From: Rhodocyclaceae bacterium
GTDB taxonomy: Bacteria; Pseudomonadota; Gammaproteobacteria; Burkholderiales; Rhodocyclaceae
Assembly: GCA_030680085.1 (NCBI GenBank)
Contig: JAUXWU010000032.1
Coordinates: forward strand, 1 to 51,873
Direction: 5' to 3'
DNA length: 51,873 nucleotides
This document shows, one piece after another, positions 1 to 8,675 of this stretch. The notes beneath the pieces are model-generated. The model saw nothing but the letters and a program-made list of their open reading frames with translations, was not told the DNA's origin and made no database searches. Made by a program: the position numbers and the translations under genes. The stretch's first letter is position 1. Every line of letters begins with the position of its first letter.

Positions 1-1
1 G

Positions 2-64
2 GCTATTTACGATGCCTTGAAGATCAATGCAGTTCCCGGAGGAAGTAAAAAACTGTTCTGCTGA
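2..64 (+). CDS. C-terminal end of an unidentified upstream gene (partial)
   Basis: An open frame enters the window from the left and stops at TGA 62-64, giving about 20 residues ending in NAVPGGSKKLFC. The composition looks like coding sequence, but the fragment is too short to assign a family. The guaB promoter region follows it on the same strand. Confidence 0.3.
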   Translation, partial: AIYDALKINAVPGGSKKLFC

Positions 65-205
65 ATCACGAAAAACGAGCAAATGCGCCTGGAAAAATAT
101 CCGTGCGCGCTAATGCAATGATTTATATGAGAGATTTGTTGTGGTTGTTAAACATTGGATAAGCAGGACGATGGGCACGCATGTGTTTTTCCTTGCAACA
201 GTTGA

Positions 206-233
206 TTTGTCCGGACTCTGGCTTCCGTATAAT
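206..233 (+). promoter_or_regulatory. Probable sigma-70 promoter of guaBA
   Basis: A perfect TATAAT hexamer (228-233) is preceded by TTTGTC/TTGTCC at 206-212 with 15-16 bp spacing. It lies 27 bp before the guaB ATG. An AAGGA ribosome binding site at 248-252 is 7 bp from that ATG. The rest of 65-259 shows no gene. Confidence 0.5.
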
Positions 234-259
234 GGCGATTTGGATACAAGGATAACAGT

Positions 260-1720
260 ATGCGAATCCTCCAGAAGGCGCTGACCTTTGACGACGTTCT
301 CCTGATTCCAGCACACTCGGTGATCCTGCCCCGCGACGTTTCCCTGGCGACACGCCTGACCCGCAAAATCAGGCTCAGCCTGCCGCTGGTGTCCGCGGCG
401 ATGGATACCGTCACCGAGGCGCGTCTGGCGATTGCGCTGGCACAGGAAGGCGGCATCGGCATCATCCACAAGAACCTTTCCCCCGCGCTGCAAGCCGCCG
501 AAGTGGCGAAGGTCAAGCGTTACGAATCGGGCGTGGTGAAAGACCCGATTACCATCCCGCCGACCATGACGGTGCGCGAAGTGCTGGCGCTGACCCGTAT
601 CCACAAGATTTCCGGTCTGCCGGTGGTGGAGGAGGGCAAGGTCGTCGGCATTGTCACCAACCGCGACCTGCGTTTCGAGACCCGGCTGGACGAAAAGATC
701 GGCAACATCATGACGCCCCGCGAGCGCCTGATCACCGTCAAGGAAGGCGCCTCGCTGGATGACGCCAAGGCGCTGATGCACCAGTATCGCCTTGAACGGG
801 TGCTGGTCATCAACGATGCCTGGGAACTGCGCGGTCTGATGACGGTGAAGGACATCCAGAAATCCACCGACCATCCGCATGCCACCAAGGACGAATTTGG
901 TCGCCTGCGCGTCGGTGCCGCGGTCGGCGTTGGTGCCGGCACTGCGGAGCGGGTTGCGGCGCTGGCCGAGGCGGGCGTCGATGTCGTCGTCGTCGATACC
1001 GCCCACGGCCATTCGCAGGGCGTGCTGAAGCGCGTCGAATGGGTGAAGAAGCACTATCCGGCCATCGAGGTGATCGGTGGCAACATCGCCACCGGCGATG
1101 CCGCGCGCGCACTGGCCGATCATGGCGCCGATGCCGTCAAGGTGGGCATCGGCCCAGGCTCGATCTGCACCACGCGCATCGTCGCCGGTGTCGGCGTGCC
1201 GCAGATCACGGCGGTCGACAATGTCGCGGCAGCCCTGGCGAACACCGATGTGGCGCTGATCGCCGATGGCGGCATTCGTTTTTCGGGCGACATTTCCAAG
1301 GCGATTGCCGCGGGCGCGCATTCGGTGATGCTCGGCGGGCTGTTTGCCGGCACCGAAGAGGCGCCGGGCGAGATCGTGCTGTTCCAGGGGCGTTCGTACA
1401 AGGCCTATCGGGGCATGGGCAGCCTGGGTGCCATGCAGCAGGGATCATCGGACCGCTACTTCCAGGAAAACGAGTCCAATGTCGAAAAGCTGGTGCCGGA
1501 AGGCATCGAAGGTCGGGTGGCCTCCAAGGGGCCGGTCACGGCGGTGATCCATCAACTGATGGGCGGCCTGCGTTCGAGCATGGGCTATCTGGGTTGCCCG
1601 ACCATCGCCGAGATGCACGCCCGGGCCGCCTTCGTCGAGATCACCGCGGCGGGCGTCCGTGAATCGCATGTCCATGACGTGCAGATCACCAAGGAAGCAC
1701 CCAACTACCACGTCGATTAA
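260..1720 (+). CDS. guaB: Inosine-5'-monophosphate dehydrogenase
   Basis: A 486-aa cytosolic IMP dehydrogenase, which oxidises IMP to XMP with NAD+, the committed step to GMP. The N-terminal barrel starts [12 protein letters not shown] Bateman pair of CBS domains lies at about residues 93-205 ([13 protein letters not shown] between them). The catalytic loop GPGSICTTR places the nucleophile at Cys303. The flap [15 protein letters not shown] and C-terminal [12 protein letters not shown] are standard. Length is typical of full CBS-containing enzymes. The ATG at 260 has a good AAGGA site and a TATAAT promoter upstream. guaA follows after 2 bp, so the two genes form the usual guaBA operon. Confidence 0.97.
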   Translation: MRILQKALTFDDVLLIPAHSVILPRDVSLATRLTRKIRLSLPLVSAAMDTVTEARLAIALAQEGGIGIIHKNLSPALQAAEVAKVKRYESGVVKDPITIPPTMTVREVLALTRIHKISGLPVVEEGKVVGIVTNRDLRFETRLDEKIGNIMTPRERLITVKEGASLDDAKALMHQYRLERVLVINDAWELRGLMTVKDIQKSTDHPHATKDEFGRLRVGAAVGVGAGTAERVAALAEAGVDVVVVDTAHGHSQGVLKRVEWVKKHYPAIEVIGGNIATGDAARALADHGADAVKVGIGPGSICTTRIVAGVGVPQITAVDNVAAALANTDVALIADGGIRFSGDISKAIAAGAHSVMLGGLFAGTEEAPGEIVLFQGRSYKAYRGMGSLGAMQQGSSDRYFQENESNVEKLVPEGIEGRVASKGPVTAVIHQLMGGLRSSMGYLGCPTIAEMHARAAFVEITAAGVRESHVHDVQITKEAPNYHVD

Positions 1721-1722
1721 AA

Positions 1723-3285
1723 ATGTCCCACCAGAAAATCCTTATCCTCGATTTCGGCTCTCAGGTCGCGCAACTGATCGCCCGTCGCCTCCGCGAACAG
1801 CAGGTTTATTGTGAACTGCACCCGTTTGATGTCAGCACGGACTTCATTCGCGACTTCAACCCGCAGGGCATCATCCTTTCTGGCGGGCCGAGCTCGGTCT
1901 ATGAGGAGGCGTGGCAGGCGCCGCAAATCGTTTTCGAACTGGGCGTGCCGGTGCTGGGTATTTGCTATGGCATGCAGACCATGGCGGCGCAACTTGGCGG
2001 TAAGGTTGAAAGCAGCAACCAGCGTGAATTTGGTTACGCCGAGATGCGCGCGCAGGGCCATTCAAAACTGTTTGCGGGCATAGAGGACCGCAGCAACGCG
2101 GCAGGCCACGGCCTGCTCGAAGTCTGGATGAGTCACGGCGACAAGGTCACCGAACTGCCCCCAGGCTTCAAGATCATCGGCAGCAACGCTGCCACGCCGA
2201 TCGCCGCCATGGCCGACGAAGCGCGCAAGTTTTACGCGGTGCAGTTTCATCCAGAAGTCACCCATACCCTCAAGGGCCGCGAAATCTTCGCCCACTTTGT
2301 GCGCGACATCTGCGGCTGCCGTGGCGACTGGAACATGCCGGGCTATGTCGAAGAGGCGATTGCCAAGGTGCGCGAACAGGTGGGCGACGAGGAGGTGATT
2401 CTCGGCCTTTCCGGCGGCGTTGATTCCTCCGTGGTTGCCGCCCTGCTGCACAAGGCCATTGGCGACCAGCTCACCTGCGTGTTCGTCGACAACGGCCTGC
2501 TGCGCCTCAACGAAGGCGAACAGGTGATGCAGACCTTCGCCCGCAATCTCGGCGTCAAGGTCATTCACGTCGATGCCGCCGAACAATTCATGGGACACCT
2601 CAAGGGCGTCTCCGACCCCGAGCAGAAGCGCAAGATCATCGGCCGCGAGTTCGTCGAGGTATTCCAGGCCGAAGCACAGAAACTCCCCAATGCCAAGTGG
2701 CTGGCGCAAGGCACCATTTATCCGGACGTGATCGAATCGGCCGGTGGCAAGACCAAAAAGGCGCACACCATCAAAAGCCACCACAACGTCGGTGGCCTGC
2801 CCGAAACGCTCAATCTCAAGCTGCTCGAACCACTGCGCGAACTCTTCAAGGACGAAGTGCGCGAACTGGGCGTCGCGCTCGGCTTGCCGCACGAGATGGT
2901 CTATCGCCATCCCTTCCCCGGCCCCGGTCTCGGCGTGCGCATCCTCGGCGAAGTGAAGCAGGAATACGCAGACCTGCTGCGTCGCGCCGATGCCATCTTC
3001 ATCGATGAACTACGTGCCGCCGACTGGTACGACAAGACCAGCCAGGCCTTCGTCGTCTTCCTGCCGGTCAAGAGTGTCGGCGTCATGGGTGATGGTCGCG
3101 TTTATGACTATGTCGTCGCGTTGCGCGCCGTGGAGACCGCCGACTTCATGACCGCCAAGTGGGCCGAACTGCCGCACGATTTGCTGGCGCGCGTCTCCAA
3201 CCGCATCGTCAATGAAATCCGCGGCATCAGCCGCGTCGTCTATGACGTGACGGGCAAACCGCCTGGAACCATCGAGTGGGAATGA
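1723..3285 (+). CDS. guaA: GMP synthase (glutamine-hydrolysing)
   Basis: A 520-aa two-domain enzyme that aminates XMP to GMP using glutamine and ATP. The N-terminal class I amidotransferase has nucleophile Cys81 in GICYGMQ and the His176/Glu178 pair in QFHPEVTH. The ATP pyrophosphatase P-loop is SGGVDSS at 230-236. The C-terminal dimerisation part ends with the family signature [10 protein letters not shown] few extra residues (about 121-130) lie before WMSHGD compared with the common form. It starts 2 bp after the guaB stop with no clear separate ribosome site, suggesting translational coupling. A short hairpin follows before the convergent cbbR. Confidence 0.97.
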   Translation: MSHQKILILDFGSQVAQLIARRLREQQVYCELHPFDVSTDFIRDFNPQGIILSGGPSSVYEEAWQAPQIVFELGVPVLGICYGMQTMAAQLGGKVESSNQREFGYAEMRAQGHSKLFAGIEDRSNAAGHGLLEVWMSHGDKVTELPPGFKIIGSNAATPIAAMADEARKFYAVQFHPEVTHTLKGREIFAHFVRDICGCRGDWNMPGYVEEAIAKVREQVGDEEVILGLSGGVDSSVVAALLHKAIGDQLTCVFVDNGLLRLNEGEQVMQTFARNLGVKVIHVDAAEQFMGHLKGVSDPEQKRKIIGREFVEVFQAEAQKLPNAKWLAQGTIYPDVIESAGGKTKKAHTIKSHHNVGGLPETLNLKLLEPLRELFKDEVRELGVALGLPHEMVYRHPFPGPGLGVRILGEVKQEYADLLRRADAIFIDELRAADWYDKTSQAFVVFLPVKSVGVMGDGRVYDYVVALRAVETADFMTAKWAELPHDLLARVSNRIVNEIRGISRVVYDVTGKPPGTIEWE

Positions 3286-3308
3286 TTTAACGTCTCGTAC
3301 TGGCTTGC

Positions 3309-3324
3309 CATGACAGGCGTCATG
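3309..3324. terminator. Small hairpin between convergent guaA and cbbR
   Basis: CATGAC-aggc-GTCATG forms a perfect 6-bp stem with a 4-base loop between the two convergent stop codons. There is only a weak T run (cttttg) on the plus side, so it is at best a weak bidirectional terminator. The following bases gccgtc-atgccgactttt resemble an internally deleted copy of the dispersed repeat described elsewhere. Confidence 0.35.
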
Positions 3325-3327
3325 CCG

Positions 3328-4239
3328 TCATGCCGACTTTTGTGGTTCCGGCGATACCCCGTTGCGCAACAGGTAGTCCAGAAAAGCCTCGGCGACCGCC
3401 GACAGGTGCTTGCCCTTCGGGTAGGCGACATACCATTTGCGCATCAGCGGGAACCCCTTGACATCCAATGGCTGCAATAGCCCGCTGGCGCCTTCCAGCG
3501 TGATGGTGTGCAAGGAAATCACGGAAACTCCCAGGCCGCTGGCGATCGTCTGCTTGATCGCTTCGTTGCTGCCCAATTCCATGCGCACCTTGAGCTTGAG
3601 GCCCCGCGCGGCAAAATGGTTTTCGGTCGCAAGCCGCGTCCCTGAACCTTTTTCCCGCAGTATGAACGGTTCTTCGGCCAGCCGTGCCAGCGTGATTGAG
3701 CGGCTGGCGGCGAGCGGATGGTCGTGACGGGCCAGGACGACGAGCGGGTTGTCGGCGATTGGCGTGGCCGTGACGTCCATGCTTTCGGGCGGCATGCCGA
3801 GGATGGTGAGGTCGTCATCGTTATTCGACAGGCGGGCGAGCAGGGTTTCACGATTGCTGACGGTCAGTTCGGCCTCGATGCCGGGGTAACGCGCACAAAA
3901 TTCTCCCAGCAGGCGTGGTATCAGGTATTTCGCCGTCGTGACGATGGCAACGCGCAAGCGTCCCCGCTTGAGTCCCTGCATGTCGGCCAGACGCATTTCC
4001 AGGCGCTCGAGCCCAACGATGGTTTCCCGGCAGGTCGCCAGTACTTCCTGGCCCGCCGTTGTGAGGTGCAATCGCTTGCCGATCCGTTCCAGCAATGGCA
4101 GGCCGACGTTTTCTTCGAGTTGTTTGACCTGGGTAAATACCGCAGGTTGGGTCAGGTGCATCTCTTCGGCAGCGCGTGTGTAGCTCAGGTGACGCGCGAC
4201 GGATTCAAAAATGTTGACCTGCCTTAGGCTTAGGTGCAT
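3328..4239 (-). CDS. cbbR: LysR-family transcriptional regulator, CbbR type
   Basis: A 303-aa LysR-type regulator with an N-terminal winged helix-turn-helix (about 4-62; RQVNIFESVARHLSYTRAAEEMHLTQPAV) and a substrate-binding-like effector domain from about residue 90 (RGRLRVAIVTTAKYLIPRLLGEFCARYPGI). This helix-turn-helix and the AKYLIPRLL segment are characteristic of CbbR, the activator of Calvin-cycle operons that senses reducing metabolites. It is divergent from cbbY, and the 97-bp gap carries a LysR-like palindrome. The CbbR call is inferred from sequence resemblance and the cbbY/sbtA neighbours. No cbbLS genes are visible. Confidence 0.85.
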   Translation of the reverse strand: MHLSLRQVNIFESVARHLSYTRAAEEMHLTQPAVFTQVKQLEENVGLPLLERIGKRLHLTTAGQEVLATCRETIVGLERLEMRLADMQGLKRGRLRVAIVTTAKYLIPRLLGEFCARYPGIEAELTVSNRETLLARLSNNDDDLTILGMPPESMDVTATPIADNPLVVLARHDHPLAASRSITLARLAEEPFILREKGSGTRLATENHFAARGLKLKVRMELGSNEAIKQTIASGLGVSVISLHTITLEGASGLLQPLDVKGFPLMRKWYVAYPKGKHLSAVAEAFLDYLLRNGVSPEPQKSA

Positions 4240-4258
4240 AGACTTAATCCAAGCATAG

Positions 4259-4269
4259 TTATCTGATAA
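4259..4269. promoter_or_regulatory. Putative CbbR operator between cbbR and cbbY
   Basis: TTATC-T-GATAA is an 11-bp perfect palindrome in an AT-rich stretch of the divergent intergenic region. It fits the T-N-A / T-N-A half-site layout of LysR-family CbbR sites. Its position suits control of both cbbR (autoregulation) and cbbY-sbtAB. A GGAGG ribosome site for cbbY is at about 4326-4331. Confidence 0.5.
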
Positions 4270-4336
4270 GAATTATTTAGTTTTCGGCAGTGTCTCGCAT
4301 GTCCATACTGCCGTCAACCCTAATGGTGGAGGCAAC

Positions 4337-5128
4337 ATGAAGGCAGTGATCTTCGACGTCGACGGGACGCTGGCCGACACGGAGGAGGCGCACCGCGCGG
4401 CCTTCAACGCCACCTTCCGACAGTTTGGCTTGCCGTGGGAGTGGGATGCGGCGCTCTATCGCGAGCTGCTCGCCGTCACTGGCGGCAAGGAACGCATGCG
4501 GCATTTTTGCGAGCGTTGCTTTCCGGATTTTCTTGAAGATCCGCAAGCGGGTTCCACCATCGCCACCTTGCATCGGGAAAAGACCCGGCACTACGCCGGT
4601 CTGGTCGCGGCGGGCGGAGTCGCGGCGCGCCCCGGCGTCGTGCGGCTGATTCGCGAACTGCGCGCAGCCGGCATCCGGCTTGCCATCGCCACGACCACCT
4701 CGCGCAGCAACGTGGATGCGCTGCTTGCCTCAAGCCTCAAGACGCTGCCGCCGGATACTTTTGCGGTGATCGGCGCAGCCGAGCAGGCCGCCGCCAAGAA
4801 ACCGGCGTCCGACATCTATCTGTGGGTGCTGGAACGGCTCGGTCTGCCGCCGCAGGACTGCCTCGCCATCGAGGATTCGAGGAATGGCGTGCGGGCCGCG
4901 ACCAGCGCCGGCATTCCAACGCTGGTCACCGAATGCGCGTGGACGGCCGGAGAAGACTTCTCCGGGGCGCTGGCCGTGCTCTCCGATCTGGGTGAGCCGG
5001 AGCGTCCCTATACGCTGGTGAGCGGTCCGCCCAACGGCATTGGCTACGTCGATGTCGTGGTACTGCGCCGCTGGCATTGGAAATCCATTCATCAGCACGC
5101 CGTCCCGCCAGCGCCGACTTTCGAGTGA
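4337..5128 (+). CDS. cbbY: HAD-superfamily phosphatase, CbbY type
   Basis: A 263-aa haloacid-dehalogenase hydrolase. The nucleophile motif is FDVDGTLADTE (Asp8/Asp10); motif II Thr/Ser lies in IATTTSRSN; the Lys of motif III is in AAKKPASDIY; and the acidic motif IV is IEDSRNG. CbbY removes xylulose-1,5-bisphosphate, a misfire product that inhibits RuBisCO. It is divergent from cbbR and upstream of sbtA, which supports that role. The last residues before the stop, AVPPAPTF, are encoded by a copy of the dispersed repeat at 5101-5121, so the natural C-terminus appears to have been replaced or extended by the repeat. Confidence 0.85.
   Translation: MKAVIFDVDGTLADTEEAHRAAFNATFRQFGLPWEWDAALYRELLAVTGGKERMRHFCERCFPDFLEDPQAGSTIATLHREKTRHYAGLVAAGGVAARPGVVRLIRELRAAGIRLAIATTTSRSNVDALLASSLKTLPPDTFAVIGAAEQAAAKKPASDIYLWVLERLGLPPQDCLAIEDSRNGVRAATSAGIPTLVTECAWTAGEDFSGALAVLSDLGEPERPYTLVSGPPNGIGYVDVVVLRRWHWKSIHQHAVPPAPTFE
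5101..5121 (+). repeat. Dispersed repeat A, copy 1 (3' end of cbbY)
   Basis: A perfect match to the core CGTCCCGCCAGCGCCGACTT plus T, read in frame as AVPPAPTF. It ends 4 bp before the cbbY stop codon TGA. Confidence 0.85.
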
Positions 5129-5174
5129 TGCTCGGCTATCATGCGCCATCCCTCTTCTTGAGTGCCGCGCACCG

Positions 5175-6116
5175 GTGATCGACGTTGTCATTCTCTTTTT
5201 CCTGCTGGGTCTGCTCGCCGGCCTGGCGCGCTCCGAGCTGAAGCTGCCGCCCGCGCTTTACGATTCGTTGTCGCTGGTGCTGCTGCTCGCCATCGGCCTG
5301 AAGGGCGGCGAGGGGCTTGCCCGGCAGCCCTTGCTGCCCCTGTTGCCCCAGTTGGGTGTCGTGATCCTGCTGGGCGTGGCGCAGACCTTGATCGCCTACG
5401 CCGCACTGCGGCGCCTCGGCCGCTTCGACCGGGCCAACGCCGCGGCCATCGCCGCCCACTATGGTTCGGTCAGCGTCGCTACCTTCGCCGTCGGGGTGAA
5501 TTGGCTCAACGCGCGCGGCATCGCCTTCGAGCCGCAATTGCCGATCTTTCTTGCCGTCATGGAAGTGCCGGCGATCCTGGTGGGCATCGTTCTGGCGCGC
5601 GGCATGGCGACAAAAACCGACTGGCGGCGCATCGCCCACGAATCGTTTCTTGGCAAGGGGGTCGTGCTGCTGCTCGGCGGCATGGCCATCGGCTGGATCG
5701 CCGGACCGGAGGGTCTGGCACCGATCCGCCCCCTGTTTTTCGATCTCTTCAAGGGGATCCTGGCCATTTTCCTGCTGGAGATGGGCCTGATCGTCGCGCG
5801 GCAGACCAGCGAACTGCGTCGCCGCGGCCTGTTCGTGATCGGCTTTGGCCTGCTCATGCCGGGATTCTCCGCCGTGCTGGGCATTGCCTGCGGCATGGCG
5901 ATGGGATTGTCAGTGGGCGGCCTCACCCTGCTGGCGACGCTGGCGGCCAGCGCCTCCTACATCGCCGTGCCCGCCACGATGCGTCTGGCCGTCCCCGAGG
6001 CGAATCCGGGACTATCGCTGGCGGCCGTTCTCGGGGTTACTTTTCCCTTCAACATCCTGATCGGCATTCCGGTTTACCATTGGCTGGCCGTGCTGATTTC
6101 CGGGGGTAGTTCATGA
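5175..6116 (+). CDS. sbtA: Sodium-dependent bicarbonate transporter SbtA-like
   Basis: About 313 aa, almost entirely hydrophobic, with roughly ten membrane segments in two pseudo-repeats (VILFFLLGLLAGLARSELKLPP at the start, LFFDLFKGILAIFLLEMGL in the middle). The family (formerly DUF897) imports bicarbonate with Na+. Conserved segments include HYGSVSVATFAVG, PAILVGI and SASYIAVPATMRLAVPEANPG. The GTG at 5175 is chosen because the frame upstream runs through the dispersed repeat and has no membrane-protein character; no strong ribosome site is visible. Its stop overlaps the start of the PII-like gene (ATGA), the standard sbtA-sbtB arrangement. Confidence 0.85.
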   Translation: MIDVVILFFLLGLLAGLARSELKLPPALYDSLSLVLLLAIGLKGGEGLARQPLLPLLPQLGVVILLGVAQTLIAYAALRRLGRFDRANAAAIAAHYGSVSVATFAVGVNWLNARGIAFEPQLPIFLAVMEVPAILVGIVLARGMATKTDWRRIAHESFLGKGVVLLLGGMAIGWIAGPEGLAPIRPLFFDLFKGILAIFLLEMGLIVARQTSELRRRGLFVIGFGLLMPGFSAVLGIACGMAMGLSVGGLTLLATLAASASYIAVPATMRLAVPEANPGLSLAAVLGVTFPFNILIGIPVYHWLAVLISGGSS

Positions 6117-6421
6117 GTCTCGCATTGGAAAAACGTATTCTCCTCACCATCGTCACCGAGGCCGTTGTCGAGCAATCCCTGCTGGCCGATTTTGCCCGTC
6201 TGGGCGTGCGCGGTTATACCGTGACGGATGCTCGCGGCCTGGGAAGCCACGGACTGCGTGATGCGGCCTGGGATGAAGCGGCCAGCATTCGCATCGAAAT
6301 CATCTGCGACAGAAATCTCGCCGATGCGCTGCTGGCCCTGCTGCGCGAGCATTACTACGCCAATTACGCGATGATCAACTTCCTGCATGAAGTCGAAATA
6401 TCGCGTCCCGAAAAGTTCTGA
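6113..6421 (+). CDS. sbtB: PII-like regulatory protein SbtB
   Basis: A 102-aa PII-superfamily protein with beta-alpha-beta ferredoxin-like repeats: KRILLTIVTEAVVEQSLL, then GVRGYTVTDARGLG leading into the T-loop, then IRIEIICDRNLADALLALL and a C-terminal YYANYAMINFLHEVEI. SbtB binds adenylyl nucleotides and inhibits SbtA at the membrane. The ATG overlaps the sbtA stop by 4 bp, so the partners are translationally coupled. The C-terminus ends in ISRPEKF and lacks the Cys pair of the redox-responsive hairpin found in many cyanobacterial forms, so redox gating is unlikely. Confidence 0.85.
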   Translation: MSLALEKRILLTIVTEAVVEQSLLADFARLGVRGYTVTDARGLGSHGLRDAAWDEAASIRIEIICDRNLADALLALLREHYYANYAMINFLHEVEISRPEKF

Positions 6422-6422
6422 C

Positions 6423-7004
6423 TTATCCGTTTCTGAACCAGAGCACCGCGATCGCGACCAGCGCGACGGTCGCCCAGCCCAGGCGGTCGACGTAGCGGTG
6501 CAGGGCCGCTTCCATGCGCGCGCCGCCCCAGGCCATCAGGCCGGCGACCATGAAAAAACGCGCGCCGCGGCCGATGATGGATGCGATGGTGAAGGGTAGC
6601 AGCGCCATCGACAGGGCGCCGGCGGCGATGGTGAAGACCTTGTAGGGAATGGGCGAGAAGCCGGCGATGAATACCGCCCAGAAACCATAGCGGCCGAACC
6701 AGTCGACGGCGGTTTGATAGGCGGGCCAGTAGCGGCTTTCCTGCAACCAGGGCAGTATCGCGTCAATCGCGAAAAAACCGATGGCATAACCGAACAGCCC
6801 GCCCGCCACCGAAGTCAGCGTCGTCAGGAGGGCGAGCCACCAGGCCCGCCGCGGGTTGGCGAGGCACATCGGCGCCAGCATGACATCGGGCGGCACGGGG
6901 AAAAATGACGATTCCGCAAAGCTCATGCCGCCCAGATACCAGGGGGCGTGCGGATGCCGTGACCAGGACATGGCGCGGCGGTATAACGGCGAGAATATTT
7001 TCAC
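6423..7004 (-). CDS. YqaA/DedA-family membrane protein (VTT domain)
   Basis: A 193-aa inner-membrane protein with a VTT/SNARE-associated domain. Visible family features are ESSFFPVPPDVMLAP near the N-terminus, several glycine-rich membrane helices (TSVAGGLFGYAIGFF), and FSPIPYKVFTIAAGAL followed by IIGRGARFF. DedA/VTT proteins are linked to lipid scrambling and envelope homeostasis; the exact function here is unknown. It ends 2 bp past the convergent sbtB stop. Upstream (7005-7136) there is no gene but a copy of the dispersed repeat. Confidence 0.8.
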   Translation of the reverse strand: MKIFSPLYRRAMSWSRHPHAPWYLGGMSFAESSFFPVPPDVMLAPMCLANPRRAWWLALLTTLTSVAGGLFGYAIGFFAIDAILPWLQESRYWPAYQTAVDWFGRYGFWAVFIAGFSPIPYKVFTIAAGALSMALLPFTIASIIGRGARFFMVAGLMAWGGARMEAALHRYVDRLGWATVALVAIAVLWFRNG

Positions 7005-7109
7005 TGGAATCCTTGCGGCAGCCCGTGCGCCCGAAGTGGTCGCACGAAAAGAGTGCGCATGTTAGCAGAGCTTTTGATGAGCGCTTTTACTGGGTTTACG
7101 ACAAGGCGC

Positions 7110-7130
7110 CGTCCCGCCAGCGCCGACTTT
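7110..7130 (+). repeat. Dispersed repeat A, copy 2 (intergenic)
   Basis: A perfect core copy between the YqaA-like gene and the terminator of the symporter gene, in plus orientation. It is not inside a gene. Confidence 0.85.
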
Positions 7131-7136
7131 GACCGC

Positions 7137-7168
7137 AACAAAAAGAAACGCCGCAAAAGCGGCGTTTC
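7137..7168 (-). terminator. Rho-independent terminator of the DASS symporter gene
   Basis: Stem GAAACGCCGC / GCGGCGTTTC (7145-7154 with 7159-7168) and a 4-base loop. Read on the minus strand it is followed by TTTTTGTT. It begins 28 bp after the symporter stop codon, as expected for an intrinsic terminator. Confidence 0.85.
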
Positions 7169-7195
7169 TGGGTTTGCTTCACTTTCGGCGTCACA

Positions 7196-8629
7196 TCACT
7201 TGATCCCAAGTAATGGCAGACCATGGAAGCCTATCAAAGGCCAGTAGATGGCCGCCGAGAGGGTGACCATAATGACGCAGGTGATTGCCCAGGGCACGGC
7301 CACCTTGATGAAGTCCATCTGGCTGAAATAGCCCGTGCTGTAGGCGATGATCGTCGGCGGGCAGCCGATGACGAGCATGATGAATGAGGTCGAAATGGGC
7401 GCCGACATCGCGATGGCGGCCTCCGGGATGCCCATCGACTGGGCCATCGGGATGGTGATCGGCAACACGAGAGCGGTGGCCGCCGCATTCGACATGAAGC
7501 TCGATATGAACGATCCGAAAAAGCCCGCTCCGGCAAACACCACCATCCAGTTTTGGCCTTCGAGTAGCGGGATGAATTGGCCGGCAACCCATTTCCCCGC
7601 CCCCGAATCCAGCATGGCCAGGCCCATGGCCACGCCCGAGCCGAACACCAGCCAGGACTCCCAGGGGAATTTCTTGAAAACCACGTCGAAGCTGACCAGC
7701 CGGAAGCCGAAGATCAGCGCCAGCGCGCCGGCCGCGACCACGCTGTAATGGACCTTGGTGATGTCCGTGATGGCCCACAGGACAAAGGCCAGGGCAAAGA
7801 AGAAGACCACCCCCTTTTGCTTGATGTTCATCGGCGGCAGTGCTTCGGCGGTAACCGATGCCGGCAGATGTTTGATCTCCGGCCGAAATACCAGATAACA
7901 AATGGCCCAGGTGACAAGTGCCGGAACCAGAACCAGGGGCAGGTTCAACATGGCAAATTCGAGAAAGCCCATTTCATAGCCGGTCATCGCCTGCAATTTG
8001 GCCACCATCACCGGGTTGCGGCCGCCGCCGAGCAGCGAGCCGAACCCGCCCGCGGAGGCGGACAGCGGAATCAGGATGACGAAAAACTTGGAGAGGTTGT
8101 TGCTGCGCGATGGCGTGATGCCCATGGCGGCAAACACCGGCAGAAAGCTGAACAGCAGGATGATGGTGATCGTGGCGTCATGAAAGAACGCCGACAGGTA
8201 GGCGGAGGAAATCGCCAGCACCAGGCTCAGTTTTTTGACATTGGTTCCCGCCGCCTTGACGATCAGGTGCAGGATGCGTTTGGCCACGCCGGCCTCGTCG
8301 AGGATGATGCCGAACATCATGATCATCAGGACGAACATCACCGCCGGATTGGCAAAGGGTTCCCAGGCCTTTGCGGCGGGCTGGATCTGGAACAGGATCA
8401 GGCTGGCGCCGGCGAGCAGTCCGGTGACGCCGATCGGCAGCGCTTCGGATATCCAGAGGATGATGATCGTGACCAGCAGGGCCAGATAGCGGTGTCCGAC
8501 CGGAGATAATCCCTCGGGAGTGGGCAGGGCGTAAACGAAAAGACCGGCCGCCAGGGCGAGCACGACGCCGATGAGGATCGAGCGGTTGGATTTTACGGGT
8601 GCATCTTCTTCAACTGGAATAGCAGACAT
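7196..8629 (-). CDS. DASS-family sodium/anion (dicarboxylate) symporter
   Basis: A 477-aa inner-membrane carrier of the SLC13/DASS family, which couples Na+ to uptake of C4-dicarboxylates, sulfate or related anions. About 11-12 hydrophobic segments are visible. The N-terminal half has SASAGGFGSLLGGGRNP at the first substrate/Na+ site; the C-terminal half has the SNAAATAL motif and the PPTIIAYSTGYFS re-entrant segment. GGGRNP in place of the common SNT in the first site means the substrate cannot be named. ATG 8629 is preferred over a TTG at 8641; neither has a strong ribosome site. It lies just downstream of uspA on the same strand. Confidence 0.85.
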   Translation of the reverse strand: MSAIPVEEDAPVKSNRSILIGVVLALAAGLFVYALPTPEGLSPVGHRYLALLVTIIILWISEALPIGVTGLLAGASLILFQIQPAAKAWEPFANPAVMFVLMIMMFGIILDEAGVAKRILHLIVKAAGTNVKKLSLVLAISSAYLSAFFHDATITIILLFSFLPVFAAMGITPSRSNNLSKFFVILIPLSASAGGFGSLLGGGRNPVMVAKLQAMTGYEMGFLEFAMLNLPLVLVPALVTWAICYLVFRPEIKHLPASVTAEALPPMNIKQKGVVFFFALAFVLWAITDITKVHYSVVAAGALALIFGFRLVSFDVVFKKFPWESWLVFGSGVAMGLAMLDSGAGKWVAGQFIPLLEGQNWMVVFAGAGFFGSFISSFMSNAAATALVLPITIPMAQSMGIPEAAIAMSAPISTSFIMLVIGCPPTIIAYSTGYFSQMDFIKVAVPWAITCVIMVTLSAAIYWPLIGFHGLPLLGIK

Positions 8630-8675
8630 GTGCGCTTTCAATTATCGGTGATGGTTGTAATGTCGGGCCGGACGG

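Noticed and set aside
110-1321. A 403-codon open frame on the minus strand opposite guaB
   Set aside because: No domain, no ribosome site, and the plus strand encodes complete IMP dehydrogenase.
5040-5174. Longer N-terminus for SbtA starting near 5040
   Set aside because: That stretch overlaps cbbY in another frame and reads through the dispersed repeat (PSRQRRL); the family begins at the first hydrophobic helix after GTG 5175.
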